NCBI RefSeq assembly: GCF_027596085.1
Contig: NC_072456.1
Location: forward strand, 25,402,261 to 25,466,260
Reading direction: 5' to 3'
Source of the DNA: Anoplopoma fimbria
Taxonomy: Eukaryota; Chordata; Actinopteri; Perciformes; Anoplopomatidae
Length of the DNA stretch: 64,000 nt
This document shows positions 24,990-47,659 of the stretch, one piece after another; positions within the stretch are counted from its first letter, which is position 1, and each line of letters begins with the position of its first letter. The notes beneath the pieces are model-generated. The model saw only the letters and a list, made by a program, of their open reading frames with translations, made no database searches and was not told the origin of the DNA. The position numbers and the translations under genes are program-made.

Positions 24990-25523
24990 GACCTCTGACC
25001 TACAAGAGATGTGATCTATTTTCATTAATTTCATACTACACATCTATAGGATTCTGATTAACATTGTTAGACCTTCAACATTTAGTGTTTTTTTCAAGTG
25101 TTTGTATTATTGTGTTTTTGTATATTTTCTACTTTTATTTACCCTCATTATTTTGTTTAACATCATTAGAGCTTATTGAAGTGCTTATGTAACTACTACC
25201 GTCATGTTATGTATATGCCGAACAATAAACAACAACACGGAGCGTAATCTAAAATGTAAAACGTAAGGTTCTGCTGGTAAAAGTTGCTCTGATTGGTCTT
25301 AGTTGCTCCGTCTGGAGGAAAGCATCATCCATAAACTTTTATTTTCTTTCCTAAATTTTTTATGCAGCGTTTTATCCGTCACTTTTTATATGCCGCCTTT
25401 TCTTCTACGACTTTTCCCCTCAAGCTGATGAATAAAAAGTGTTACAGGAAGACAAAGAAGAGTTGACGATCACCTGAGGTCACTTTTATGCAAAAAAATA
25501 CTGTTGTTGACATCCGAGGGGGG

Positions 25524-25525
<2 letters not shown>

Positions 25526-25597
<72 letters not shown>
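25526..25597. repeat. (GT)n microsatellite
   Basis: About 70 bp of GT. A related CA array lies at 25763-25825. Confidence 0.95.
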
Positions 25598-25642
25598 CAC
25601 ACTGACAAAGCCTTTGAGACATCTTGTCCTTTTAAATGTCTG

Positions 25643-25661
25643 TTTATTGTTTTTCAATAAA
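25643..25661. terminator. Symmetric polyadenylation hairpin between convergent genes
   Basis: TTTATTG (25643-25649), a 5 bp spacer and CAATAAA (25655-25661) form a perfect 7 bp palindrome that presents AATAAA on both strands. It sits between the converging fyb2 and prkaa2 genes and could serve both. Use is inferred; AT-rich DNA makes chance occurrence possible. Confidence 0.35.
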
Positions 25662-25681
25662 TACTCATTAAAGTGCAAATC

Positions 25682-25760
25682 ATAACAGCAATATCATGCA
25701 GTGCATAACAAGAATAATCCCAACCCCAAATCAGACAGAGACAGCTGAAACACAACGTCA

Positions 25761-25800
<40 letters not shown>

Positions 25801-27526
25801 ACACACACACACAACACACACTGGGGTATTTACGGTGACACTGATCACAGGAACCCCACCGCAGATAAACAGAGTGTTTATACTCACTTTGGTACAACAC
25901 GTTAAAGTCTGTATTTAAAGAGTGTTTCCAGCTCTAAACACAGAGGAGAGTTTACCAACATGCCACTGGTAGTTGCATACAGCTGTACTAGTACAAGCAG
26001 TACATCATGACAGTAAGTACTGGTTATATCAGGACCCCGGGACCTGGATGCATAGCGGGGCGGTCCTTGATGAAGTGTGATCTAGAGGCTGCGTGTGCGG
26101 TGGCTTGTTTCTGGCAGCACGGAGACGTAAACGTTTATTTAGAGGTGTTTTTACGTGATGTACAGACGGAGAAAAAGGCAACGCTACACATGACGTAGCG
26201 ACAGAACACGCATAATAAAGGGATTCAGCAGAGGAACGGAGAACGTGGCTTCACAATGCTCCCATAAGGCAAAAAAAAAAAAAGGACTCAAACTTGTTGC
26301 AGATGATAAGAACCTACAACCTCCTTCTGCATGAAATGATAGTACCTGAACATAAACACTGTTTCTGTTTGAATAGTCGTAGTCCAGACGGGATGTGTGC
26401 AAACCTCCAACATGGCCAAACTCTCCCTGTTATTCTGCAATGTAAGTCCATAACTCTTAAAATAAAAATGTCACTTTTCATGACAGTTTTATTACAAATC
26501 TCCGCCTCCTTTCCCTTCGGCCAATCACGTGCCTCAAGCCTGTGGATATAACAATGATGGATAAGATGTAATTACTAGGAAGAGTTCAAATGTTCTGTCA
26601 GGTGTGTCTCATTCTTCAAGAAAAGCTCATTTCAGATATTTATGTAATAAGGTGTTTACTCTGAGCTTTTCAGATGTGACTTTAGCAAATAGTTTACTGA
26701 TAAAAGCACCATTAACATGTCTGAAGACTGTCCATTTGTTTTAGACGGTCTTAAAAAAAAATCTATTTTTGAGTAATTATTTTACCAGCCAAATCTAATT
26801 AATTACAGGATTTTATAACTTTTGTTTGAATACATTTAATTACTGACTTCTTTCTTTACAGGGCTCGTATGAAATAGTCCTATTAAATTAGATGTTAATA
26901 AAGTTAAATACAATTCCTCTTCGTTAGGTTTATGTCGTGGTTCACTTCTTGCTTCTTTCACAAAATACTTTGTCTGTACTCTCTGATGGCGTTTTTTGGG
27001 GAGAATACTACGACAAACAGCACGTTGCACATAATGCCTTTGTACATGCTGAGTATACGCAAGGTTATACGCCTGGCAGAGATAATAAAAATAAAGAAAA
27101 TTGAATATTTTAAATAATGACCATGTTTGGGTTTCCCCATTAGCGACAGCAGTCTAAAGCAGAGTACGTACTACTACCACTCCAACCTGTTTCACTGGAG
27201 ACGCAGGAGAAAGGAAACAGTCCAGTGATCTCCATCAAAACAACAAAACCCAAAGAGAAGACGCACGGGAGGATTCATCTGAGCACCAGCTTTCTCCCGA
27301 ACAAAGAGAAGTCTGAAGAAATACTCTACGACAACAGCGATGCACAAATCTGCCACAGAACGACCCGACAAGACGATGCAGAACATTTATAGAACCTGTG
27401 ATGCGAGAAAACAGGAAGTGAGTTCTACAGTTTAGACGGAACAAACAAACAAACAGCTAAAGAGAAGAAACACACACAAAGTATCGTGATTTGTCATGTG
27501 ACACGCTCCACCCATCTGATCTCCAC

Positions 27527-27615
<89 letters not shown>

Positions 27616-29074
27616 TCTCTCCATAGACACATGCACAGCATTGCTGCGTTGCATTCTTTAAGGCAACTGGAGGAAGGTTTCTGTGGCTTGTTTCTGTCCC
27701 TGCAGCTGATACACACCACCTCACATGGATTATCATAAACACCCTCATTATCTACCCATCACAGACACACTAATCAAGTCAATTACTGCTAATGTGAGTG
27801 CTAGCGTCGGTTGAAAATTGACTTTCGGAGTCATTTATGAAGTGAAATAAACTTTCGCTCAAAGAAGAAATCAAATTCATGACCTCACGTTGGGCTGTAA
27901 ATTCACATTTGCACATTTTTCTCATTTTAAATAGCGTTAAACAGAAATAATGTTAATAATTGTAGCCCTAAAAACTGTGACAGACTGACAGACATCTGAT
28001 ATCACAGGCCTGCATACCTTTTCTTTAAATGACATTCTGTACATGCATGAATGAGCAGAATATTAGCAGTCGCTCAATTTCTTATTTGTTTTTGACTATG
28101 TTTGTGTGTGTTTTGCATATTTATGACAGCTACTGAATGTTTAAAATGATGGAAAAGAATCAGCAGAGATATGATTGTCGCGCATGCACAGTCTCTTTGA
28201 AACACACCGATCCAGTCCGTTTGCTGTGACACAAACAAAGATAATAAATGGTGTTTGTGGAACGTCACGTGAGATGTTGTGTATCTGGGCCTCCACACAG
28301 GACGCAGTCGGTACCGTGCAGAGTTATCGCCCGGCTAACCCGCTGCCTCTAGGTCCAATCATCTTCTACGATCTATCTACGATGCAGTGCTTAAATAATA
28401 GAACTACAGTGTCTAGAAAAACAATCTCTAAAAAATAAATATGGATCTGATATCTAAATAATAATCTTCTTCATGGTGTATAAAGTCTGTTTTTTTGGTA
28501 TACGTCAGTCACCCCTTTTTGCTACGTCACATTAATATAAATATAATATACATGGGATAACAAAAAGCTGTTTCTTTACAAACCATATACTTTACATTAT
28601 TACATGTGACGTTCCCTCAGAACACAGGGTTAATGTCTTCAAAATATAAGACAAGAAGCAGAACTGACCTCCGATCAGTGTCTGGGGGTAAACTCAGCAG
28701 GGTCCCGCAGCGGAAAGTGTTATGGCAGGTGATGACATTTCAGCAGTTGATAATAGATTGAGGGTATTTGCGGGAGGAGTGACGGTGAACTTGACCTTTG
28801 GCTGACACTTCACCGGCCTCTCACTGGTTCACAGATTCCAGTCCCAGGATCAGTTTTCAGAAGCTGTGGCCCGATGTTTAAAGCTCCCAAGACTCTGACG
28901 CAAAAACTGTGTCCGAATAAGAAAAAACAAGAAGCGAGTGATCTGACTTTCTGAGAAAAAGGACTCCTGTCTCTGTCTCCTTTAATCTGAGGTGACGGGC
29001 TTTGGAGAGGAGACAGAGAGAGGAAGTCACTCCGAGCATCTACGCTCCCTTCGTCCAGGGTTACGGCGGCGGTC
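25682..29074 (-). other. prkaa2 3' flank, possible 3' UTR
   Basis: No exon recognised on either strand. It holds (CA)n at 25763-25825 and 27528-27615 and otherwise unique sequence. AMPK alpha-2 mRNAs in other vertebrates have long 3' UTRs, so much of this may be transcribed from the minus strand. Confidence 0.4.
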
Positions 29075-41068
<11,994 letters not shown>

Positions 41069-41094
41069 TTAACAGACGGTAGGGGGGTGAGTGA

Positions 41095-41140
41095 GGGAGG
41101 GGCGGGGGAGAGGAGAGGAGAGGAGGGGCGGGGCTATGAG
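41095..41140 (-). promoter_or_regulatory. GC boxes upstream of prkaa2 exon 1
   Basis: GGGGCGGGG-type Sp1 motifs at about 41100 and 41128 lie 60-90 bp upstream of the ATG. No TATA box is evident, as expected for a broadly expressed gene. The transcription start is not determined. Confidence 0.4.
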
Positions 41141-41149
41141 AGAGAGGAG

Positions 41150-41877
41150 AGGGGAGGGACTGTCACAGAGAGAGAGGGAGAGAGAGAGAGCAATGGGAGA
41201 GAGAGAGAGAGAGCAATGGAGAGAGAGGAGAGGGAGAGAGGGAGAGAGCAATGGAGGAGAGGAGGAGAGCAATGGAAGGGAGAGAGAGGGAGGAGGAGAG
41301 GGGAGAGCAATGGAAGGAGAGAGAGGGAGGGAGGGAGAGAGAGAGAGGGGGAGAGAGAGCAATGGAAGGAGAGAGAGAGGGAGAGAGAGAGCAATGGAGG
41401 GGAGAGAGAGAGAGAGAGGGATGGAGGAGGGAGAGAGAGAGAGCAATGGAAGGAGGGAGAGAGAGAGGGGCAGAGAGAGCAATGGAAGAGGGAGGAGAGG
41501 GGGAGCAATGGAAGGGAGAGAGAGAGGGGGAGAGGAGAAGGAGAGAGAGAGAGAGAGAGGAGAGCAATGGAAGGAGAGAGAGGAGAGGGAGCAATGGGGA
41601 GAGAGCAATGGAAGGAGAGAGAGGGAGGGGGAGGGGAGAGGGAGAGAGCAATGGAAGGGAGAGAGAGAGAGAAGGAGAGGGGGAGAGCAATGGAAGGAGA
41701 GAGAGAGAAGGAGAGCAATGGAAGGAGGGAGGGAGAGAGAGAGGAGAGCAATGGAAGGGAGAGAGAGAGAGGAGAGCAATGGAAGGAGAGAGAGAGAGGA
41801 GGAGGGGGGAGAGAGAGCAAGAGGAGAGCAATGGAGGAAGGAGAGAGAGAGGGCAATGGAAGGAGGGAGAGGGGGAG
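41150..41877. repeat. GA-rich minisatellite upstream of prkaa2
   Basis: About 0.73 kb of purine sequence with GCAATGGAAGGAGAGAGAG units. It is related to the intron-1 array, but nearly every punctuation unit is GCAATGG here and GCAATTG there. It begins about 110 bp upstream of the prkaa2 start codon. Confidence 0.95.
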
Positions 41878-41989
41878 AATTTTAGTTAATTCTGGTTCAG
41901 TGTTTATTTACTCACACACACACACACACCAAGTTGAATTGAGGGGGAGAGAAATAAGAGTGAGAGAGATTTGATTTTAAGGAGAGATT

Positions 41990-44900
41990 TATTTTTGAGT
42001 CAGTTTTTTAAGACTCAATTAAAAAGCCACACTTCTAAAATACATAAATAAATAAATAATGTACACAAGGTAATCAGCAACACAAGCTCTCCTGCTGAGA
42101 CACAAACTGTTTTGAAAACACCAGAGATGTTAACAGAGTCCAGGTCTCCTGCTGCTTTATGAAAACTAAACTCCTCCAGCATTCTGGATTTGATCATGCT
42201 TCTGCAGACAGGGACGGGCTCAGCGTGGAGGTCTTCCTCCACCTTTCTCTTCCTGGTTATATACACCGCCATCTTGGCCTGCCCTAAAACAAAGTTTAAA
42301 AGCTGGCTCTTCTGTTTGTGCTGGCGAGTGTATCTAAAACCAAGAATAAAAACCTGCTTGCTAAAAACCTCTTTAAAACTGGTAAAAACAACTTGTAAAA
42401 ACAGAAACAAAGCAGAAAGACGAGGACACTCATAAAAACAGTGAAAGATAGTTTCTCTCCTGCCACAAAATGGGCATTTGTCTTTCACTGTTGGTTTATA
42501 ATGGCTACAAATGCGTTCACTGCCATTATTCCATGGAGTACTCTCCACTGGAGGTCCCCGTGTCTCTTACTCAGTGGAGGTTTGTACAAAGACCTCCACT
42601 GAGGTCCGGAACCTTGATTTAGTCCAAAGTAGTTCCTCCATGGAGTGTCAGTCCTTTTGTCCAGTGTTTTTGTGTGTAGTGTTTTTACCATTAGTTTATA
42701 GAAGGTCTTTCCCGAGGCTCCCTCCAGGGAGACCGGGTGAGCTGGCTGCAGCAGAGGCCCAGAACAGTTTTTAAAATCCAATGCCAGGAAGGTGGCGGGA
42801 AAAGGGTCCTCCACGTTCGGGGACCCGGATCCATTGCTAAAAGATTTTAAAAGCAGGATGTCTTGACCTGTGAGTTCCTGTCTCCAGTGAAGAAGGGCTT
42901 GTCCAATGAACCTGGTGGACCTGATCCCCAAACCAGTTGCCAGCCCCGTGGGGTCCTCCAGTTGGGGTCCGGCCAGCTCCACCACCTGGCCCAGCGTGGA
43001 GACCCCTGCAGCCTGCAGCAGTCTGGACAGGGTGGCCCCCGCCCAGCTGGGATGAGTGAGAACATTCCCATACAGGACGGGCTCCTGCAGCAGCCAGTGC
43101 AGCGAGGCCCCCTGCTGCCTCCGCTCCTGTTTTAGCAGGTTCCACACTGTAAAAACACTTTTATAAAAACCAGGAAGAGATGATGCCATTACCTTATTAT
43201 TATTCATTAAAAACAAGCTAAAATCCAGACCCAGGCTGTTAAAACGTTGCAGGATGCACCGGGATAGAGGTCTCCACAGAGTGTCCTCTGGCCCAGTCAG
43301 CAGCCTCTGGAGGAACTGGAGGCGGAAGGCAGCGCCCCTGCTGGCCAGATGGATCAGGCCCTGCCCCCCCTCGTCCTTGGGAAGGAAAAGGACACTCTGT
43401 GGGACCCAGTGCATCCTGCCCCAAAAGAAATCCACTAAAACCCGTTGTACCTCTGATAGGAGGGAAGCCGGAGGATCGACACAGGCCAGCCGGTGCCACA
43501 GGGAGGACGAGACCAGGTTGTTGAGGATCAGGGTGCGACCTCTGTAAGACATCTTAGGAAGGAGCCACTTCCACCTGCTGAGGCCCCTTCACCTTCTCAA
43601 CCACGTTGTCCCAGTTCTTGCTTTTTGAGGTCTCGTCCCCCAAAAATACCCCAAGGTATTTGAGTCCTCCCTTCTTCCAAACCAGGCCACCAGGCAGCCT
43701 GAGCCGACCCCCAGCTCCCCCCGACCATCAGAGCCTCGCTCTTCCCCCAGTTCACCTTCGCAGAAGAAATACGACTAAAATCCTTTATGGTGTCAGTTAA
43801 AAAGTCAATGTCTTGTTGTGTATTGACCAACACAATCAGATCATCAGCATAGACAGACACATCACACTGGGGGAAGCTCACACCGTTTAGTGTGTCTACC
43901 AGCTGTCTGATCCTGTGGGAAGAAGCAGGATGAGGCTCAGGATGATTCCTGTCCAGGGTTGGATCAACTGTACAGTTAAAATCCCCCCCTAAAAACATAA
44001 AATCATCGTTACCACAATCTCTCACAGCATCACTTAAAATGTCTAAAAATGCCATCCTACCCACCCCATCGGTGGGCGCATAGACATTTAAAAACACAAG
44101 CTTAACATTCTCAAATGTGGCTTCAACTTTCAATAAAACACCCGGAACTATTTCTTCAGTAACACACGAAACAGGTAAAAAACTTTTGGCAAATAAAATC
44201 CCCACCCCTCCACTCAGACTGGACTTATGGCTTAAAATCACCTCCCCATTAAAAGCCATCCTCCAGTCACTCTCCATGTCAGCTGTGCTGTGGGTTTCCT
44301 GTAAAAGCATCACGTCAATTTTTTTCATCTCCATCATTTTAAAAAGTGCAGCTCTTTTAAAATCAGCCCTGGCTCCGTTCAGGTTTAAAATGCTGATGTT
44401 AAAGTCACACATTAGTGGAGAGTTTAAAAAGAAAAAAGCAGTGATAAAACATGTCAGTGTATAAAAGCACAAGATCTTATGTTTAAAAATCATCTTCATC
44501 AGTGATGATTTGCGCTTTCACTTTAACTATTAGTTTCTTTAAACGATATACTTCTTGTTCTGTTAAAACCACTTCTGAATTTTCAGACTTCCTGGTGAGA
44601 GGACGAGCTGACTGGATAAATAGTTTCAAGTTGTTAAAATGCTCCTCAACCACAGTAAGTCTGGCTCCTTTAGTGACCTCTAGGAACCTCTTAATGTCTG
44701 CTGGAGCATTCAGACTCTGCTGCTCCTCCTGAGTGAGGCAGAAGTCACTCTCTGACTCTGCTGAACCTTTTTTTTTGGATTTAGAGTTTGACTGAGCAGA
44801 TTCTGATTGTTTCCTCTTTTGGGAAATCTTCAGAAGTTCATCATCAGACATGTCTTCATCTACTAAAGCAACACACACTGACACATCTTCAGTTCTCTCC

Positions 44901-45041
44901 ATCACAGTATCACTCGGTTTCCCCTTTTCCTGTTTCTGTCCTTTCCTTCCCTGTGTCTCGACACCAGCTAATGAGGGGGGGTCACTAATCACGGGGTCGG
45001 CCCCGACCACCGGGGTCGGCGCCCCCGCAGCTCCTTGGCCG
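41990..45041 (-). mobile_element. Tx1/L1-type LINE, 5' truncated and internally deleted
   Basis: On the minus strand there is an ORF1 tail (44483-about 45041), then an ORF2 with an AP-type endonuclease, a reverse transcriptase remnant with YADD, a C-terminal region and a CPFCG..H..C zinc-knuckle-like end (42015-44499). The knuckle and LQWRVLHGIMAVNAF-type segments are those of Tx1-like fish LINEs. Most of the reverse transcriptase is missing and there are at least two frame breaks, so it is inactive. The exact 3' end between 41880 and 42010 is unclear. Confidence 0.88.
42015..44499 (-). pseudogene. LINE ORF2 remnant: endonuclease, YADD, C-terminal region
   Basis: The first frame (44499-43597) opens near CDFNISILNLNGARADF, has LLQETHS and GGDFNCTVDPTLDR of the endonuclease, and then jumps at about residue 206 to VSVYADDLIVLVNTQQD of the reverse transcriptase active site. 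Roughly 500 or more residues expected between them are absent, yet the frame stays open. Two more frames, 43552-42485 and 42548-42015, carry the C-terminus. ORF2 start overlaps the ORF1 stop by 17 bp. Confidence 0.85.
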
Positions 45042-45100
45042 CTGTCTCTGAGCTCCTTGGGCAGTTCCTTCGACCTCATGATTCTCATTTGTTCTGACAT
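44483..45100 (-). pseudogene. Chimeric ORF: Tc1 transposase N-terminus fused to LINE ORF1 tail
   Basis: 205 codons. The first 19 or so (MSEQMRIMRSKELPKELRDS) match the start of a Tc1-type transposase with its usual leader. After about 45041 the sequence is Ser/Lys/Glu-rich, with SDDELLKISQKRKQSE and a helical C-terminus overlapping the LINE ORF2, as expected for the end of a Tx1-type ORF1. The junction is in frame. Confidence 0.65.
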
Positions 45101-45479
45101 GCATTGTGAGCTGTAAGGTCTTATATAGACAGGTGTGTGCCTTTCCTAATCAAGTCCAATCAGTTTAATTAAACACAGCTGGACTCCAATGAAGGAGTAG
45201 AACCATCTCAAGGAGGATCAGAAGAAATGGACAGCATGTGAGTTAAATATGAGTGTCACAGCAAAGGGTCTGAATACTTATGACCATGTGATATTTCAGT
45301 TTTTCTTTTTTAATAAATTTGCAAAAATTTCTACATTTCTGTTTTTTTCTGTCAAGATGGGTTGCTGAGTGTACATTAATGCGAAAAAATTTTTTTTTGA
45401 ACTTTTTCGATTTTAGCAAATGGCTGCAATGAAACAAAGAGTGAAAAATTTAAAGGGGTCTGAATACTTTCCGTACCCA

Positions 45480-45482
<3 letters not shown>
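45042..45482 (-). mobile_element. 5' end of a Tc1-type transposon
   Basis: The outer end reads CAGTGGGTACGGAAAGTATT on the minus strand, flanked by TA. It includes the inner repeat AAGTATTCAGACCC and the leader TATATAAGACCTTACAGCTC, then the transposase start codon. The rest of the element is missing beyond 45042, where LINE sequence begins. Confidence 0.85.

Positions 45483-45523
<41 letters not shown>
45483..45523. repeat. (TA)n microsatellite
   Basis: About 40 bp of TA directly between the Tc1 fragment and a MITE. Confidence 0.95.
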
Positions 45524-45526
<3 letters not shown>

Positions 45527-45754
45527 TGTGTACCAGTCACAAGTTTGGACACACCTTCTCATTCAATGGTTTTTCTTTATTTTTATTTTTTTCTACATTG
45601 TAGATTAATATTGAAGACATCCAAACTATGAAGGAACACATATGGAATTATGTGGTAAACAAACAAATGCTCAACAAACCAGAATATGTTTTATATTTTA
45701 CATTCTTCAAAGTAGTTGGATGAGAAGGTGTGTCCAAACTTTTGACTGGTACTG
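45527..45754. mobile_element. Short Tc1-type MITE, copy 1
   Basis: Terminal inverted repeats are of the ACCAGTCAAAAGTTTGGACA type (left end mutated to CAGTCACAAG). Right end TTGACTGGTACTG is flanked by TA. No ORF. About 230 bp. Confidence 0.85.
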
Positions 45755-46790
45755 TATATTATTCTGAAATGGGCCATTCTGCATAATTAGCATAGTTAAT
45801 GAGTAGCCTGTGTTTACTTTTGGTACTTTAGATTATGCAAATTATTCTGTACTTTTACTAAAATAGGTTAAATATTTGGAAATGCAAGACTTTTTACTTG
45901 TAACATAGTATTATATTGTAGTACTTTTTAGTTACTGTCATATATTATAAAGCTATTCTGAATTGCAGAGCCTATGATTTGAAAATGTGGACAGAGGAGC
46001 ATGACTGGGTTTCTGTTGTGTTTGTTTGTTTAGTGTTTTTCATCCATCGTTGAAAGTGGAGGCCCTCATAGCAGAGTCCAGTGTCCCCTATGTCTCCATC
46101 AAACCGGTTTATCAGGTCAGTCATAGTTTCTTTGTTATGCTCATAAATAGGTGCTTCCCATTGTTCAGGGGCCTTCTTTAGGTCATATCACACATAGTTG
46201 GATTTTTCTTTTGTTGGCCCCTATCGGTAATGCATCAGTCCCATATGTTTTGAAAGAACAAGTTACTACAATGCATTAAAAAGCCTCAAACTGTTGATAA
46301 TCTTCTCTAAACTTTTTGGGAACAGACTGAGCTGATAATGAAATAAAATAAGTGAAATTCATGGATAGATACTATGTGAAAAAGATTGAAAAGAGTTGTT
46401 CATATTCAACCACTAGATGGCAGCATAAGTTTAATTAATCACCATCCAGTCTTCCTTGAAATTGAAAAGCACAGAAGTTTTCTTATCGAAGTGAAAAATT
46501 AGTCATTGAATCCTGTACCTTTTTTTTTTTAAATACATGTATTCTCTGTTGATGCTTAGTTTCAGTGACCGGAGCAAACAAATTAGAATTTCCACTGACA
46601 AAACTGTATTTTCTGAAATAAACAATGTAGATTAAGGATCTGAAAAATTGGGTTTATGTCCTTTATCCTGTTTGGAATCCTCAATTAAACATAAGCTCAG
46701 AAAAAACACCTTAAATAAATATGATGATTCTTAAAAAAGTTCTTTTTTAAGGATTTAATACAGGCAAAATGATATGCATAAAAACCACAA
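45755..46790. other. Unique AT-rich stretch
   Basis: No ORF, RNA gene or recognisable repeat over about 1 kb. It is an island of non-repetitive DNA in the transposon cluster. Confidence 0.5.
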
Positions 46791-46794
46791 CAGA

Positions 46795-46795
<1 letters not shown>

Positions 46796-46869
<74 letters not shown>
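46796..46869. repeat. (TA)n microsatellite
   Basis: About 74 bp of TA dinucleotide abutting MITE copy 2. Confidence 0.95.
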
Positions 46870-46872
<3 letters not shown>

Positions 46873-47100
46873 TACCAGTCAAAAGTTTGGACACACCTTC
46901 TCATTCAATGGTTTTTCTTTATTTCTATTTTTATTTTTTTCTACATTGTAGATTAATATTGAAGACATCCAAACTATGAAGGAACACGTGGAATTATGTG
47001 GTAAACAAACAAATGCTCAACAAACCAGAATATGTTTTATATTTTACATTCTTCAAAGTAGTTGAATGAGAAGGTGTGTCCAAACTTTTGACTGGTACTG
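46870..47100. mobile_element. Short Tc1-type MITE, copy 2 (intact ends)
   Basis: 231 bp with near-perfect inverted ends CAGTACCAGTCAAAAGTTTG and its complement, TA on both sides, and about 95% similarity to copy 1. No coding capacity. Confidence 0.9.
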
Positions 47101-47514
47101 TATATATATATATACACAGGTGGGGGGGCTAACACTTTGGGTCTGTGTCCGGTAGGTTTGCTCAGTAATCCATCCATTGAATGTTTATTTTTGCATAAAT
47201 ACACCAAAGCAGTTTTCTTGTATTTGAAAAGCTTCTTAACCAAATTCTGATGCTTCAATATGAAAATCTGGCAGCACGAACTGATGACACATGCTGTTAC
47301 ATTTATTGTAAAAAAAGTAAGATACAAGTCACAATAAATCAGTCCTTTGATGTCTATTTCTAAGCAGATTATGAGAAAACTTTACATAGACCTATATTTA
47401 GCAAGAATAAACATTCATTGTACATTGACAATCACCATCTATAAAACAAACACATCCACACATCAAACGGTCTAACTAAATAGAATTCTGGATTACAAAG
47501 TTTTCATTAACATA

Positions 47515-47658
47515 TATTAAAATATATATATTACATATATATATATGTATATATATGTATATATAAATATATATGTATATGTGTATATGTATGTATATGT
47601 GTATATATATGTGTGTTTGTTTGTATGTATGTGTGTGTATATATATGTATGTGTATAT
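47515..47658. repeat. TA/TG-rich simple repeat left of the Tc1
   Basis: About 145 bp of TATATG-type repeat in which the Tc1 inserted. A similar sequence continues on its right side. Confidence 0.85.
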
Positions 47659-47659
47659 A

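Larger units (their letters stand above)
22664..25680 (+). other. fyb2 3' flank, possible long 3' UTR
   Basis: No coding exon recognised. AATAAA candidates are at about 25226, 25431 and 25656. Part of the region is a nested dispersed repeat (24032-24989), so the true 3' end may be earlier. Confidence 0.4.
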
